Of a stretch of DNA of 64,000 nucleotides, positions 52,660-63,000 are shown one piece after another. The translations under genes and the position numbers were made by a program. The notes below the pieces were generated by a model. The model was not told where the DNA came from, did not search any database, and worked only from the letters and a program-made list of their open reading frames with translations. Source of the DNA: Polaromonas sp. SP1. Its GTDB lineage: Bacteria; Pseudomonadota; Gammaproteobacteria; Burkholderiales; Burkholderiaceae_C. The first letter of the stretch is position 1. Every line of letters starts with the position of its first letter. The stretch lies in the NCBI RefSeq assembly GCF_003711205.1, contig NZ_CP031013.1, forward strand, positions 3,204,501 to 3,268,500, in the 5' to 3' direction.

Positions 52660-54443
52660 GGACTGGTTCTGGGTTTGGCGCGGCGGGCGACGCCGGCAGG
52701 CTTTGCCGCCGGCCCGGCGTCAGAGCTCACGCGCTTGTAAAGAAGGACGTTCTCCGTCTTGTCCGTGGGCCTGCGCACTGTTGCCTGGAACGCCCAGTCG
52801 GGCAGGTTGACGGTGTTGCTGAGCGTGCCTTGGGCTTCGATATCGACAATCAGGTAGGGGCAACTTGCCTGGGGGCCGGCCTGGCGCAATTCAAGTTGGC
52901 CGTGGTACTGCAATGCCGCTGCCTGTGCGCTGCCGATGCCATAGATCTCGACGCAGGCATTTTTGTCGACCAGGCTGGCGATCTGGCGTGACATGGGCGC
53001 AAAGCTGCGCGCGTAGTCCAGCAGGGGCATCCAGAGCGTCATCAGCAGCAGCCAGCACAGGGTGGCGCCGCCGGCAGGCAGCACCAGCGATTTCCACACG
53101 GCCGCACGCTGCGCGCCGGCCCGCCATTTGACGAGCCAGGCCCAGGCCAGCGTTGCCATCAGGGCGACCAGGAAGGCCAGCCATGAAAAGCTGGGCTCAA
53201 AGCCGGGCGCCAGTTTGGCGACGTTGGCCGCAGGCTGGCGCGGCACGCCGGTTTGCATGGCGATCCACACCACCCAGATGATGATGCCGCACCCCGTGAA
53301 AAACAGCAGCGTGAACCAGTCAATGAGCGAAGCCACGCTGCGCTTGAGCGTAGGCAGCGCAAAGGCCGCCAGCGCGGCAAGGGGCGGCAGGCTCAGCAGC
53401 AGGCTGCGGTCGGAGGCTGCCGTGGTCAGCGTGGCGGCGACCGCCATGGCGGCGAACCAGAGCGGCAGTGCGACGTGGCGGCTGGCCAGTTGCCTGCGCC
53501 AGCGAAAAAGCGTCCACATCGCCAGCGGCCAGGCCGGCCAGGTGAACCACAGCAACAGGCGCCCCAGGCTGCGCAGGTCTTTCCAGGCAGAAGGCTCATC
53601 GGCCCCGGGCAGGTCAATGCGCCAGCGCCATAGATCCAGCCAGTACGCCAGCACCGAGACCCCCAGCGTGATGGCGGTAATCAGCAGCACCCAGTGCCAG
53701 GACTGCTGCTTGGCCGCAGGGTCGTCCTGATTCATGCCCCAGCGCATGTGGGTCCATTCCACCAGCGCGCCGCCCACCCCGAACAGCAGGGCCAAGGTAG
53801 GGGCGCCGCTCAGGGCCAGGCCCCCGAGCCCGATCAGCAGGCCGAAGGCGGGGCCCAGTATTTTGGTGGCCCTGCGGTACGGGCTGGCCGCCATGGCGTA
53901 AAAGGCCAGCGCGGTAAAGCCCAGCTGCGCCAGCGCCGGCGTGGTTTCGTGGGAGAGCTGCGCCAGGCCCAGGCAGGCGATCAGCGCCAGCAGGCCGGCA
54001 TCGGCAATGGCCCGGGCGTAATCCACCGGGCTGGCCTCGCCGCCGAAGGCAAAGGCCACCGGCTGGGCTTGCGGGCTGCGGGCAAGGTAATAAACGGCAT
54101 ACCAGGTGGCCAGCAGGGCCAGCACAAGCAGCATCACAAACGGAATGCGCACGGCCAGGGCCGGATCCAGGACGGGCAGGATTTTGATGGCAACGGCGCC
54201 GAGCCAGTAAGGCACGAGCGCATCGAAACCTGTGACCTGACCGAGAAGCTGCGGCTGAAGCCAGTTGGATGCGGCAGAAGCGAGTTCGCGCATGACCCCG
54301 AATGCCGCAATGTCCTCGTTCTTCCAGGGGCCCCGCCCCAAAAAGCCCGGCAGCACATAGGCAATGCAGAACAGCAGGAGCGCCAGCCGGGGCAGGCGGC
54401 GCACGGCGGACTGGGCAATGATGGCGGGCGAGGGTTTGTTCAA
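52656..54443 (-). CDS. ArnT/GT39-like integral membrane protein, possible glycosyltransferase
   Basis: A 595-residue protein with about twelve helices in the first 450 residues and a soluble C-terminal domain (RSFAPMSRQIASLVDKNACVEIYGIG). The start, with LPGFLGRGPWKNEDIAAFGVMRELA, has the acidic first loop typical of ArnT and related lipid-linked-sugar transferases of the GT-C fold (an ED pair in place of the usual DE). This suggests transfer of a sugar or amino sugar to an envelope lipid or protein, but no acceptor is indicated. Its stop overlaps the MATE gene start. Putative only. Confidence 0.65.
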   Translation of the reverse strand: MNKPSPAIIAQSAVRRLPRLALLLFCIAYVLPGFLGRGPWKNEDIAAFGVMRELASAASNWLQPQLLGQVTGFDALVPYWLGAVAIKILPVLDPALAVRIPFVMLLVLALLATWYAVYYLARSPQAQPVAFAFGGEASPVDYARAIADAGLLALIACLGLAQLSHETTPALAQLGFTALAFYAMAASPYRRATKILGPAFGLLIGLGGLALSGAPTLALLFGVGGALVEWTHMRWGMNQDDPAAKQQSWHWVLLITAITLGVSVLAYWLDLWRWRIDLPGADEPSAWKDLRSLGRLLLWFTWPAWPLAMWTLFRWRRQLASRHVALPLWFAAMAVAATLTTAASDRSLLLSLPPLAALAAFALPTLKRSVASLIDWFTLLFFTGCGIIIWVVWIAMQTGVPRQPAANVAKLAPGFEPSFSWLAFLVALMATLAWAWLVKWRAGAQRAAVWKSLVLPAGGATLCWLLLMTLWMPLLDYARSFAPMSRQIASLVDKNACVEIYGIGSAQAAALQYHGQLELRQAGPQASCPYLIVDIEAQGTLSNTVNLPDWAFQATVRRPTDKTENVLLYKRVSSDAGPAAKPAGVARRAKPRTSP

Positions 54444-54573
54444 AACGATGGTTGTTTGAAAAGCGGAAGCGGTGAGGCGTGCAGACGAAGCGATCGGCCC
54501 ACTTACTGCGGACCGTCAGTGATTTTGCGTCAAACCGGGCCGGGAGACCGGGGGCCCCCGGCGAATTTTGCCG

Positions 54574-54607
54574 AAAAAAAAGCAGCCTGAAATTCAGGCT
54601 GCTTTTT
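54574..54607 (-). terminator. Rho-independent terminator downstream of rpmE2
   Basis: AGCAGCCTGAA/TTCAGGCTGCT is a perfect 11-bp stem around one unpaired base, with T-runs on both sides (eight T on the minus strand, five on plus). It could end both rpmE2 and any plus-strand transcript. Confidence 0.9.
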
Positions 54608-54632
54608 GGCAGGCTGGCGAAAAATTCGCAGC

Positions 54633-54914
54633 TTACTTCGAAGCGGCGGGTGCGGCCTCTTTGGCAGCGGTTTTGCCGAAACGGTTGCGGAATTTCTCAA
54701 CGCGGCCGCCCATGTTGTCCACGGATTTTTGCGTGCCGGTGTAGAAGGGGTGCGATTCGCTGGACGTATCGAGCTTGTACAGGGGCAACTCGCGACCGTC
54801 GTCCATCGTCACCATTTCTTTGGTGTTCACGCAGGAACGGGTCACAAACTTGAAGTTGTTGGACAGGTCCAGGAAACAAACTTCGCGGTAATTGGGGTGA
54901 ATGCCTTCTTTCAT
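54633..54914 (-). CDS. rpmE2: Ribosomal protein bL31, type B
   Basis: A 93-residue large-subunit protein of the zinc-independent type. It begins MKEGIHPNYREVCFLDLSNNFKFVTRS, then the MDDGRELPLYKLDTSSESHPFYTG stretch that is usual for type B L31 (E. coli YkgM). ATG 54914 is chosen from this; a longer frame to 55004 is repeat sequence. Type B L31 often replaces the zinc-binding form when zinc is scarce, but here no zinc-responsive site was recognised. Confidence 0.95.
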   Translation of the reverse strand: MKEGIHPNYREVCFLDLSNNFKFVTRSCVNTKEMVTMDDGRELPLYKLDTSSESHPFYTGTQKSVDNMGGRVEKFRNRFGKTAAKEAAPAASK

Positions 54915-55003
54915 GATCTTCCTTGTTCGATGCGGGAGCCACACAAGCCAGTCCTGGGCACTTTCCGCTAAGCCACACATTATAGCACCCCTGTCCAAGC
55001 TCA

Positions 55004-55230
55004 CTGCGTGTAGCTTGTTCTCCCCTCGAGGGGACGGCGCCTGCGGTCTGGCGAAGCCAGTCCCGCGGCTGCCCGCTGGCGAAGACCCCCGCTGGTCGCG
55101 CCCAAAGAATCTTCAAACCAGCATGAGCCCGCGGAACTGGCTTTGCCAGGCCGCAGGGCGGGCGGCCCCCTCGGGGGGCAGGGAGCTACACGAAGTGAGC
55201 GACCGTGGGGGCCATATTTGGCGGGGTGGC
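55004..55230. repeat. R3 repeats, inverted pair between rpmE2 and rho
   Basis: A plus-oriented unit (about 55004-55075: CTCGAGGGGACGGCG, TGGCGAAGCCAGTCCCGCGG) and a minus-oriented unit (about 55110-55213: GCGGAACTGGCTTTGCCAGG, GGCGGCCCCCTCGGGGGGCAG, GAGCTACACGAAGTGAGCG) face each other. With flanks they fill the 317-base gap between the two genes; nothing else is seen. The minus unit is closely like 59889-59985. Confidence 0.7.
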
Positions 55231-55231
55231 T

Positions 55232-56494
55232 TCAGCCACCTCGCCGCATCATGTCGAAAAACTCGTGGTTGTTCTTCGTAGCCTTCATGTTCTTGAGCAT
55301 CAGCTCCATGGACTCGATTTCATCCATGTTGTACATGAATTGACGCAAAATCCGGGATTTTTGGAGGATTTCGGGTGCAAGTAGCAGCTCTTCCTTGCGG
55401 GTGCCGCTGCGGTTGAGGTGAATTGCAGGGAACACGCGCTTTTCATACAAGCGGCGGTCCAGGTGGATTTCGCAGTTGCCGGTGCCCTTGAATTCTTCAA
55501 AGATCACTTCGTCCATCCGGCTGCCGGTGTCGACCAGGGCAGTGCCGATGATGGTCAGGCTGCCGCCTTCTTCAATATTGCGGGCCGCGCCGAAAAAGCG
55601 CTTGGGGCGCTGCAGCGCATTGGCGTCTACGCCGCCGGTCAGCACTTTGCCCGATGAAGGCAGCACGTTGTTGTAGGCACGGGCCAGGCGGGTAATCGAG
55701 TCGAGCAGGATGACCACGTCCTTGCCGAGCTCGACCAGGCGCTTGGCGCGCTCGATCACCATTTCGGCTACATGCACGTGGCGTGCGGCGGGTTCGTCGA
55801 AGGTGGAAGAGATGACTTCGCCGCGCACGCTGCGCTGCATTTCGGTCACTTCTTCAGGGCGTTCGTCCACCAGCAACACCATCATCACGACTTCAGGGTA
55901 GTTGGCGGTGATGGCGTGGGCGATGTTTTGCATCATCACCGTCTTGCCGGACTTGGGCGGCGCGACCAGCAGGGCGCGCTGGCCCTTGCCGATAGGCGAG
56001 ACGATGTCGATGATGCGGCTGGTCAGGTTTTCTTCACCCTTGATGTCGCGCTCGAGCTTGAACTGCTCGCGCGGGAACAGCGGGGTCAAGTTCTCGAACA
56101 TGACCTTGTGCTTGTTGTCTTCAGGAAGGCCGTCGTTGACCTTGTCCAGCTTGTTCAGGGCAAAGTAGCGCTCGCCGTCTTTGGGGGTGCGCACTTCGCC
56201 TTCGATCATGTCGCCGGTGTGCAGGTTGAAGCGGCGGATCTGGCTGGGGCTGATGTAGATGTCGTCGGTCGAAGCGGTATAGCTCGAATCCGGTGCGCGC
56301 AGGAAACCGAAACCATCGGGGAGCACTTCCAGCACGCCGTCGGCCACGATGGTCTCGCCGGTTTTTGCACGTTTTTTGATGATGGCGAACATCAGCTCCT
56401 GCTTGCGCATACGGCCAACGTTTTCGATCTCAAGGGCTTCGGCCTGCTTGAGGACTTCAGACACGTGCAGTGCCTTGAGTTCGTTTAAGTGCAT
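55232..56494 (-). CDS. rho: Transcription termination factor Rho
   Basis: Hexameric RNA-dependent helicase that ends transcription. The 420-residue protein has the N-terminal RNA-binding domain ([29 protein letters not shown]), Walker [14 protein letters not shown] (about residues 175-187), Walker [17 protein letters not shown] and the Q- and R-loops, ending with the HEFFDMMRR tail. ATG 56494 has AAGGAGT 6 bases upstream; the frame could start earlier but gains only eight residues. It is minus strand with trxA upstream, as often seen in betaproteobacteria. Confidence 0.97.
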   Translation of the reverse strand: MHLNELKALHVSEVLKQAEALEIENVGRMRKQELMFAIIKKRAKTGETIVADGVLEVLPDGFGFLRAPDSSYTASTDDIYISPSQIRRFNLHTGDMIEGEVRTPKDGERYFALNKLDKVNDGLPEDNKHKVMFENLTPLFPREQFKLERDIKGEENLTSRIIDIVSPIGKGQRALLVAPPKSGKTVMMQNIAHAITANYPEVVMMVLLVDERPEEVTEMQRSVRGEVISSTFDEPAARHVHVAEMVIERAKRLVELGKDVVILLDSITRLARAYNNVLPSSGKVLTGGVDANALQRPKRFFGAARNIEEGGSLTIIGTALVDTGSRMDEVIFEEFKGTGNCEIHLDRRLYEKRVFPAIHLNRSGTRKEELLLAPEILQKSRILRQFMYNMDEIESMELMLKNMKATKNNHEFFDMMRRGG

Positions 56495-56746
56495 GGAATT
56501 ACTCCTTGCGGAGTTCATTGATGGAAAACGGGGGAGGTTTGAAAAGAAGCCGCAGAAGATGGCTTACAAACCGGGAACTCGAACCGGAGGGCGGAGGGCC
56601 AGCCGGTGAATAAAACACATTATGACAGGAAAATCAGGCGGGAAATCAGGCCGTTTTCGTGTGGCCGGGGCGGCCGTTGAAGGGGCTGGAGCCGGAGAGG
56701 AAGCGGCAGGGCGCCGGGCTTCCTTTCCGATACCCAATAAGGTTCA

Positions 56747-57079
56747 TCAGGCCAGTTGCTGGTCGATGAACGCGGTCAATTGGGCTTTGCTCATGGCGCC
56801 CACTTTGGTGGCGGCCAGCTGGCCGTCTTTGAACAGCATGAGCGTGGGGATGCCGCGGATGCCGAACTTGGCGGGGATATCGCGGTTTTCGTCGACGTTC
56901 ATCTTGGCGATTTGCAGTTTGCCGTCGTAGCCGGTTGCCACTTCGTCAAGGATGGGCGCGATCATCTTGCACGGACCGCACCATTCGGCCCAGTAATCCA
57001 CCAGCACAGGTTTGGAGGATTGCAGCACGTCGGCTTCGAAGGTGGCATCGGTGGTATGTTTAATCAGTTCGCTTGCCAT
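56747..57079 (-). CDS. trxA: Thioredoxin 1
   Basis: A 110-residue cytoplasmic disulfide reductase with the active site WCGPCK (Cys34, Cys37), [24 protein letters not shown] in front and the cis-Pro loop [19 protein letters not shown] lies before the ATG. It precedes rho on the same strand with 252 bases between; this gap shows no gene. Confidence 0.97.
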   Translation of the reverse strand: MASELIKHTTDATFEADVLQSSKPVLVDYWAEWCGPCKMIAPILDEVATGYDGKLQIAKMNVDENRDIPAKFGIRGIPTLMLFKDGQLAATKVGAMSKAQLTAFIDQQLA

Positions 57080-57180
57080 GACGGCTCCTTTTTTGGTCTG
57101 TTTAGGATGGGTACCATAAGGTACAGGGCTGAGTTGCAGTCATTGTGGCAGAAAGCAAGTGGCGGGGTCGGGCGGGCGGG

Positions 57181-57238
57181 GGCTATCACCCTGATAGCGA
57201 CGTCCTCCATTGACAGGGCGCTCCTGGCGCTTTTTGCC
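57181..57238 (+). repeat. Possible diverged R1 repeat
   Basis: GCTATCACCCTGATAGC stem, GACGTCCTCCATTGACAG, GGCGCTCCTGGCGC and a T-run follow the R1 layout but with more changes than other copies. It lies between trxA and addB. Confidence 0.45.
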
Positions 57239-57311
57239 TTATGCCCGCCGCAGGCCGCTGCCTGTTTTCCCGTGTTTTGCAGATTGACCCGCCTTTCCCA
57301 CTCCTTCATCC

Positions 57312-59885
57312 ATGCCACCTGCCCAGATTGCCGACACCACCCTGGCGCCGCCTGATGCGCTTTGCTGGCAGCAGGCCGTGGCGCAACTGGCCGCAACGCT
57401 GCAGGCGCGGGGCGTTCACCCGGCTGAGGCCGTCGTGCTGCTGCCGTATGCCCAGCTGATCCAGCAGGCGCGCCAGGCCTGGGCCGCGCAGGCCGGGGCG
57501 ACGTTTTTTGTGCCGCGTTTTGAAACTACCATGAACTGGGCCAGCGGGCTGGGCGGCACGCTGGGCCTTTTTGCGCCCTCGGGCGACGACTTGCGCATGG
57601 ACATGGCGGTCGACATGCTGACCGCCGCGTCTTTGCTGGCGCGCGCCGGGCTGGGCGGCCAGCAGGATGCCCTGGCCGGGCGCCTGGTGGAAGCGGCCTG
57701 GAGCCTGGCGGGCGTGGCCGCCGCCGTCATGCCTGCGCGGCGCCAGGCCTGGAGCGAGCGCCTGGCACTGACGCTGGGCGCGGGGCTTGACTCGCCCGCG
57801 CTGGCGCTGGAAGCCGCCGTGGGCCGGATTGCGCTGGCCTGGGCCGCCAACTCCGCTTACCCCACAGACCGCCTTTTCCAGGCGCAGCCCTTGCTGTTTG
57901 CTGTGCTCGAAGGCTTCCAGGCCGACCCGCTCACCGAGGCGCTCAAGGCACATTTCGGCGAGCGCGCCGTATCCATCCCGCTGTGCATTCCGCTGGTGGA
58001 CAGCCCGCAGCCGCCGGCGCTACACGCCGCGCAGGATGCCGAAGACGAGGCCGGGCGTGCCGCCGCCTGTGTGCTGGCGCACCTGGCGCAAGGCCGCAGC
58101 CCGGTGGCGCTGATTGCGCAAGACCGGCAGCTCACGCGCCGCGTGGGCGCCATGCTGGCCGAGCGCGGCATCGCCATGCGCGATGAAACCGGCTGGAAGC
58201 TTTCGACCACACGCGCCGCCGCCAGCCTGATGAGCCTGCTGCGCGCGATGCCCTGGGACGCCTCGACCGACGCCGTGCTGGATTGGCTGAAGAATGCGCC
58301 GGCCTTTGACGGCGCCATGCTGACTACCGCCGAAACCGAGCTGCGCCGGGCCGGCGTGCGCGCCTGGCGCGACCTGCCGGACTTTCCGGAAGAGGGGATC
58401 GTGCCGCCCGCATTTGCCGCAACCGGGCCGCTGGCGCGCCAGGTCAACGCGCTGCGCACGCCTTTTGCCCGCGCGCGCCCTTTGGCGATGTGGCTGCGCG
58501 ACCTGCGCACCGCCCTGCAATCGGCCGGCCAATGGGATGCGCTGGCCCAAGACGAAGCCGGCCAGACGGTGCTCGACGTACTGCGCCTGCACGAAGGCGC
58601 CGAGGCTGAATTTGAAGCCTCGCCGGTGATGCGGCTGCACGACTTCACCCAGTGGGCCAACCAGGCGCTGGAGGGCGGCAAGTTTTCCCCAGCGCATCCG
58701 CCCGCCGAGCAGGTGGTGATATTGCCGCTGCCGCAATTGCTGGGCCGGCCCATGCAGGCGGTGGTGCTGCCAGGCTGCGACGAAATCCGCCTGCCGGTTT
58801 CGCCCGAGCCCACCGGCCCCTGGACACCGGGCCAGCGCGAACTGCTGGGCCTGGCTTCGCGCGAAACCCTCGCCGCCGCCCAGCGCCAGGCCTGGCAATA
58901 CGCGCTGCGCATGCCGCATGTCGATGTGCTGTGGCGTACCAGCGAATCGGGCGAGCACCTGATTCCCAGCGGATTTGTGCAGGAGCTTTTGCTGGCCCAG
59001 GATGACGCGGAAGGGGCGCCCCCCGTTGCCGCCGACCCGCGCGTGCTGCGCGCCGTCGACATCCAGCCCACGCCGCACCCCTTTCCAACAGGTGAGGCCT
59101 TGCCCGTCACCCGCCTGTCGGCCAGCGCGTATGAAGACTTGCGGCGCTGCCCCTACCGGTTTTTTGCGTTGCGCCAGCTCAAGCTGCAAGAGTCCGAAGA
59201 GCTCGAAAGCGAGCTCGGCAAGCGCGACTTCGGCAACTGGCTGCACAACTTGCTGCACCACTTCCATGAAGCATTAAAAACGGCTTCAGCCCAGGACCTG
59301 CCTGGGCGTATAGCTATGATTAATATAGCAGCCGACACCGCCACGCAAGAGCTGGCGCTGAGCGAGAGCGAGTTTTTACCCTTTGCCGCTGCCTGGCCGG
59401 GCGTGCGCGAGGGCTACCTGAAATGGCTGGCCGAGCACGAAGCCACCGGCGCCACCTTTGAGGCCGGCGAAGCCTGGCGCGAAGTTCCGCTGGGCAGCAT
59501 CACGCTGCTGGGCAAGCTGGACCGCATAGACCGCCAGGCCGACGGCCACGCGCTGCTGATCGACTACAAGACCGAGCCGCGCAGCACCACGGCGGAGCGC
59601 ATCAAGAACGGCCAGGAAGACACCCAGCTGGCTTTTTATGCCGCCCTGATGACGGACGACACGCTGGCCGCCGCCTATGTGAACCTGGGTGAAAAAGAGC
59701 CGACCAAAACTTACGAGCAACCCGACATCGTTGGTTTGCGCGACGAGCTCATCGACAGCATCCTGACCGACATGGCACGCATCGCGCGCGGTGCGGCGCT
59801 GCCGGCGCTGGGCGAAGGCAAGGCCTGCGACTACTGCGCGGCGCGCGGTTTATGCCGCAAAGACTTCTGGAGCCTGGATGAATAA
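57312..59885 (+). CDS. addB: Double-strand break repair protein AddB-type (PD-(D/E)XK nuclease / helicase-like)
   Basis: A recombination nuclease subunit of 857 residues, partner of AddA in processing broken DNA ends to a recombinogenic 3' strand. The C-terminal nuclease domain has SASAYEDLRRCPYRFFAL (Cys613), LGKLDRIDR, LIDYKTEPRS, and the iron-sulfur cysteines CDYCAARGLC (839, 842, 848), so the 4Fe-4S site of AddB is complete. The N-terminal part is helicase-like but lacks a good Walker A. Residues about 655-675 (TASAQDLPGRIAMINIAAD) are encoded by an R1 repeat in frame. addA follows after 129 bases filled by an R3 repeat. Confidence 0.88.
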   Translation: MPPAQIADTTLAPPDALCWQQAVAQLAATLQARGVHPAEAVVLLPYAQLIQQARQAWAAQAGATFFVPRFETTMNWASGLGGTLGLFAPSGDDLRMDMAVDMLTAASLLARAGLGGQQDALAGRLVEAAWSLAGVAAAVMPARRQAWSERLALTLGAGLDSPALALEAAVGRIALAWAANSAYPTDRLFQAQPLLFAVLEGFQADPLTEALKAHFGERAVSIPLCIPLVDSPQPPALHAAQDAEDEAGRAAACVLAHLAQGRSPVALIAQDRQLTRRVGAMLAERGIAMRDETGWKLSTTRAAASLMSLLRAMPWDASTDAVLDWLKNAPAFDGAMLTTAETELRRAGVRAWRDLPDFPEEGIVPPAFAATGPLARQVNALRTPFARARPLAMWLRDLRTALQSAGQWDALAQDEAGQTVLDVLRLHEGAEAEFEASPVMRLHDFTQWANQALEGGKFSPAHPPAEQVVILPLPQLLGRPMQAVVLPGCDEIRLPVSPEPTGPWTPGQRELLGLASRETLAAAQRQAWQYALRMPHVDVLWRTSESGEHLIPSGFVQELLLAQDDAEGAPPVAADPRVLRAVDIQPTPHPFPTGEALPVTRLSASAYEDLRRCPYRFFALRQLKLQESEELESELGKRDFGNWLHNLLHHFHEALKTASAQDLPGRIAMINIAADTATQELALSESEFLPFAAAWPGVREGYLKWLAEHEATGATFEAGEAWREVPLGSITLLGKLDRIDRQADGHALLIDYKTEPRSTTAERIKNGQEDTQLAFYAALMTDDTLAAAYVNLGEKEPTKTYEQPDIVGLRDELIDSILTDMARIARGAALPALGEGKACDYCAARGLCRKDFWSLDE
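59274..59331 (-). repeat. R1 dispersed repeat, copy 7, inside addB
   Basis: On the minus strand: GCTATATTAATCATAGC stem, TATACGCCCAGGCAGG, TCCTGGGCTGAAGCC and T-run. The plus strand reads through in frame without a stop. Confidence 0.85.
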
Positions 59886-59888
59886 GGC

Positions 59889-59985
59889 CCCCACGCTTCT
59901 CGCTTCGCGTAGTACGCTGCCCCCCGAGGGGGCCGCCCGCCCTGCGGCCCGGCAAAGCCGGTTCCGCGGCTCATGCTGGTATGAG
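59889..59985 (+). repeat. R3 repeat between addB and addA
   Basis: Fullest R3 copy: CCCCACGCTTCTCGCTTCG, CGTAGTACGCTGCCCCCCGA, GGGGGCC, then CGGCCCGGCAAAGCCGG and TTCCGCGGCTCATGCTGG. It fills the gap between the two coupled recombination genes. Confidence 0.7.
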
Positions 59986-60014
59986 ACATCTGTGCCTACC
60001 GCGAGGAGTGGACT

Positions 60015-63000
60015 ATGAAAATCGCCCACACCGCCGCCTACGAGTGCAACGGCGAGCCGGTCTCGGCCGAGGCCTTCTACGCCATCGCCTGCGACCCGCG
60101 GCGCAGCGTCGCAGTGGAGGCCTGCGCTGGCGCGGGCAAGACCTGGATGCTGGTGTCGCGCATCGTGCGTGCGCTGCTGGATGGGGCCACGGCCGAGGCC
60201 GGCAAGCAGGTGCTGCCGCATGAAATCCTGGCCATTACTTTCACCAAAAAAGCCGCCGGTGAAATGCGCGAGCGCCTGGACGACTGGCTGAAAGCTTTCG
60301 CCCATGCCGACGATGAGACCTTGCAGCGTGAACTTGAAATGCGCGGCGTCCGGCTCGACGTTTCAACCCAAAAAGGCCTGAAGTCCGCACAGGACGTGCG
60401 CCAGCAGCTATCAAATTTATACCGCTCGATTTTGTCCAGCGGCCGCTCGGTGCAGATCCGCACCTTCCACAGCTGGTTTGCCGCCTTGCTGCGCAGCGCG
60501 CCGGTGGCGGTGCTGCAGCGGCTGGAGCTGCCCGTCAATTACGAGCTGCTGGAGGATGACGCACCGGCGCGTGCGCTGGTCTGGCGCCGCTTTTATGCGG
60601 CGGTGGCGGCAGACGCCTCGCACCGGGCCGACTTCGAAGCCGTGGTGCTGGCGCATGGGCGCTTTCAGACCGACAAGGCCTTGCAGGCCGCGCTCGACAA
60701 GCGCACAGAGTTCACGCTGGCTGATGAAAAGGGTGTCATCGATGCGTCGGTGCAAACGTTCGGGGAGCAGTTCCCCGAGTTCGCCGGGCTGAATTTGCCT
60801 GAAGACTGCCTGGCTGCGGATGCCGCCGATGCTTCCAACCACCGCCTGCTGCTGGAAGCCGCCAAGGCGCTGGGCCGCGCCAGCGCGCCGACCTTCTCGG
60901 CCAAGGGCGTAGAGCTGGAACTGGCCTTGAGCGCCGGCAACATGCCCGCCGTTCTTATCGCGCTGCTGACGGAGAAGGGCACGGCCCGCAAGTTCGGCGA
61001 CAAGATCGTGGGCATTGAACGAGTCCGGGAAGCGCAAGACCTGGTGCTGCGCGTGGCGCAAGCCCGCCAGCAACATGACGCCTGGCAATACCAGCAGCGC
61101 ATGGCGCGCCTGACGCGCGTGCTGATCGCGCAGTTCACCGCCTTGAAGCGCGACCGCGGCTGGGTCGACATGAACGATGTCGAGCGCGCCGCGCTGCTGA
61201 TGCTGGCCGACCCTGTCCTGTCGGGCTGGGTGCAAGAGCGCCTGGACGCGCGCATCCGCCACCTGATGATTGACGAGTTCCAGGACACCAACCCGCTGCA
61301 GTGGCAGGCGCTGTACTCGTGGCTCATCGGCTACTCGGGCGCGGGCACGGCGCCCAGCGTGTTCCTGGTGGGCGATCCCAAACAGAGTATTTACCGCTTT
61401 CGCCGCGCCGAGCCTCAGGTGTTCCGCGCCGCGCAGGCCTTTGTGGTGCACGGCCTGGGCGGCGATTTGCTCAGCTGCGACCACACGCGGCGCAATGCCG
61501 AAGCGGTGATCGACACCGTCAACGCCGCCATGGCCACGGCGCGCGAAGCCGACGGTTATGAAGGCTTTCGTGAACACACCACGGCATCAGGCGTGGCCGG
61601 CGCCGCAGGCCGCCTGCCGCCGATTGCACGGAACAGGGATGAGGAAGACGCCTCACCCCTGGCCGCCGGCTGGCGCGACAGCCTGACCACGCCGCGCGAG
61701 CTGCCTGAAGAAACCCTGCGCACGCGCGAGGCCCGCCAGGCCGCGGCGTGGATTTCAGAGCAGTTGGCCGGTGGCCTAAGGCCGCAAGACGTGATGGTGC
61801 TGTCGCGCAAACGCGCCGGCCTGCTGCCGCTGCAGGACGAATTGCGCGCACTGCACATCCCCGCCCAGGTGGGCGAGAAAACCGAGCTCATCGATTGCTG
61901 CGAAGTCCTGGACGTGGTGGCGCTGCTGGACGTTCTGGTGTCGCCGCAGCATGACCTGTCTTTGGCGCGCGCGCTGCGCTCGCCGCTCTTTGGCTTGGGC
62001 GACGACAGCCTGGTGCAACTGGCGCTGCTGCATCGCGAGCACGGCATGCCCTGGTACGACTTGCTACAAAAAGAGGAGCTGCTGGCCCACAGCCTGATTG
62101 GGCTGGGGCCTGTTTTGGCCAAATGGAAAGGCTGGCTGGACAGCCTGCCGCCGCACGATGCGCTGCAGGGCATTTATGACGACGGCGATGTGCTGGCGCG
62201 CTTTGGCGCGGCCGCGCCGGCGGCCGAGCGCAGCGCGGTGGTCGCCAACCTGCGCGCGCTGCTGGGCGTGTCGCTGGCGCTGGACGGCGGGCGTTACGCC
62301 ACGCCTTACAGCTTTGTGCGCGCCCTCAAGGCCGGCGGCACGCAGGCGCCCGCCACCGTCAGCACCGAGGCCGTGCGCCTCTTGACGATTCACGGCGCCA
62401 AGGGCCTGGAGGCCGAGGCCGTGCTGCTGCTGGACACCGACACGGTGGAGCGCAACGCCGACAGCATGGGCGTGCTGGTCGACTGGCCCGGTGAGGCGAC
62501 CGAGCCGCGCAAGTTTGTTTTCCTCGTCAGTGAAAGCCGTCCGCCTGCCTGCGCGGCCGAGACGCTGGCCAACGAGCAGGCCGCCCGCAAGCGCGAAGAG
62601 CTCAATGCGCTGTATGTGGCGCTGACACGTGCGCGCCACACGCTGGTCATCTCGTCGATAGAGCCGCACCGCGTGACGACCGAGAGCTGGTGGCAGCGGC
62701 TGCAGGGGCTGGTGGGCGAATTGCCCGCGCCGGTGGCGGACGAGTCCGCGGGCGAGCATCTTGATGCGGCGGACGCCGGCGTGTTCTACCTGCCTGAGCT
62801 GCCGGAACTGCCCGAAGCGCTGATGCCCGCCGTGCCCGCCGCGGAGCGCGTGGAGGAAGACTCTCTCACGGCGCGCGTCGGCAGCGCCATGCACCGTTTA
62901 CTGGAGTGGGGCGGCGCTCTGTCGGTGGAGCAGGTGAAAGCGGTGACGCGCGAATTTCGCCTGAGCCCGGTTGAAGCAAAGCGGGCAGCCGAGTCGGCGC

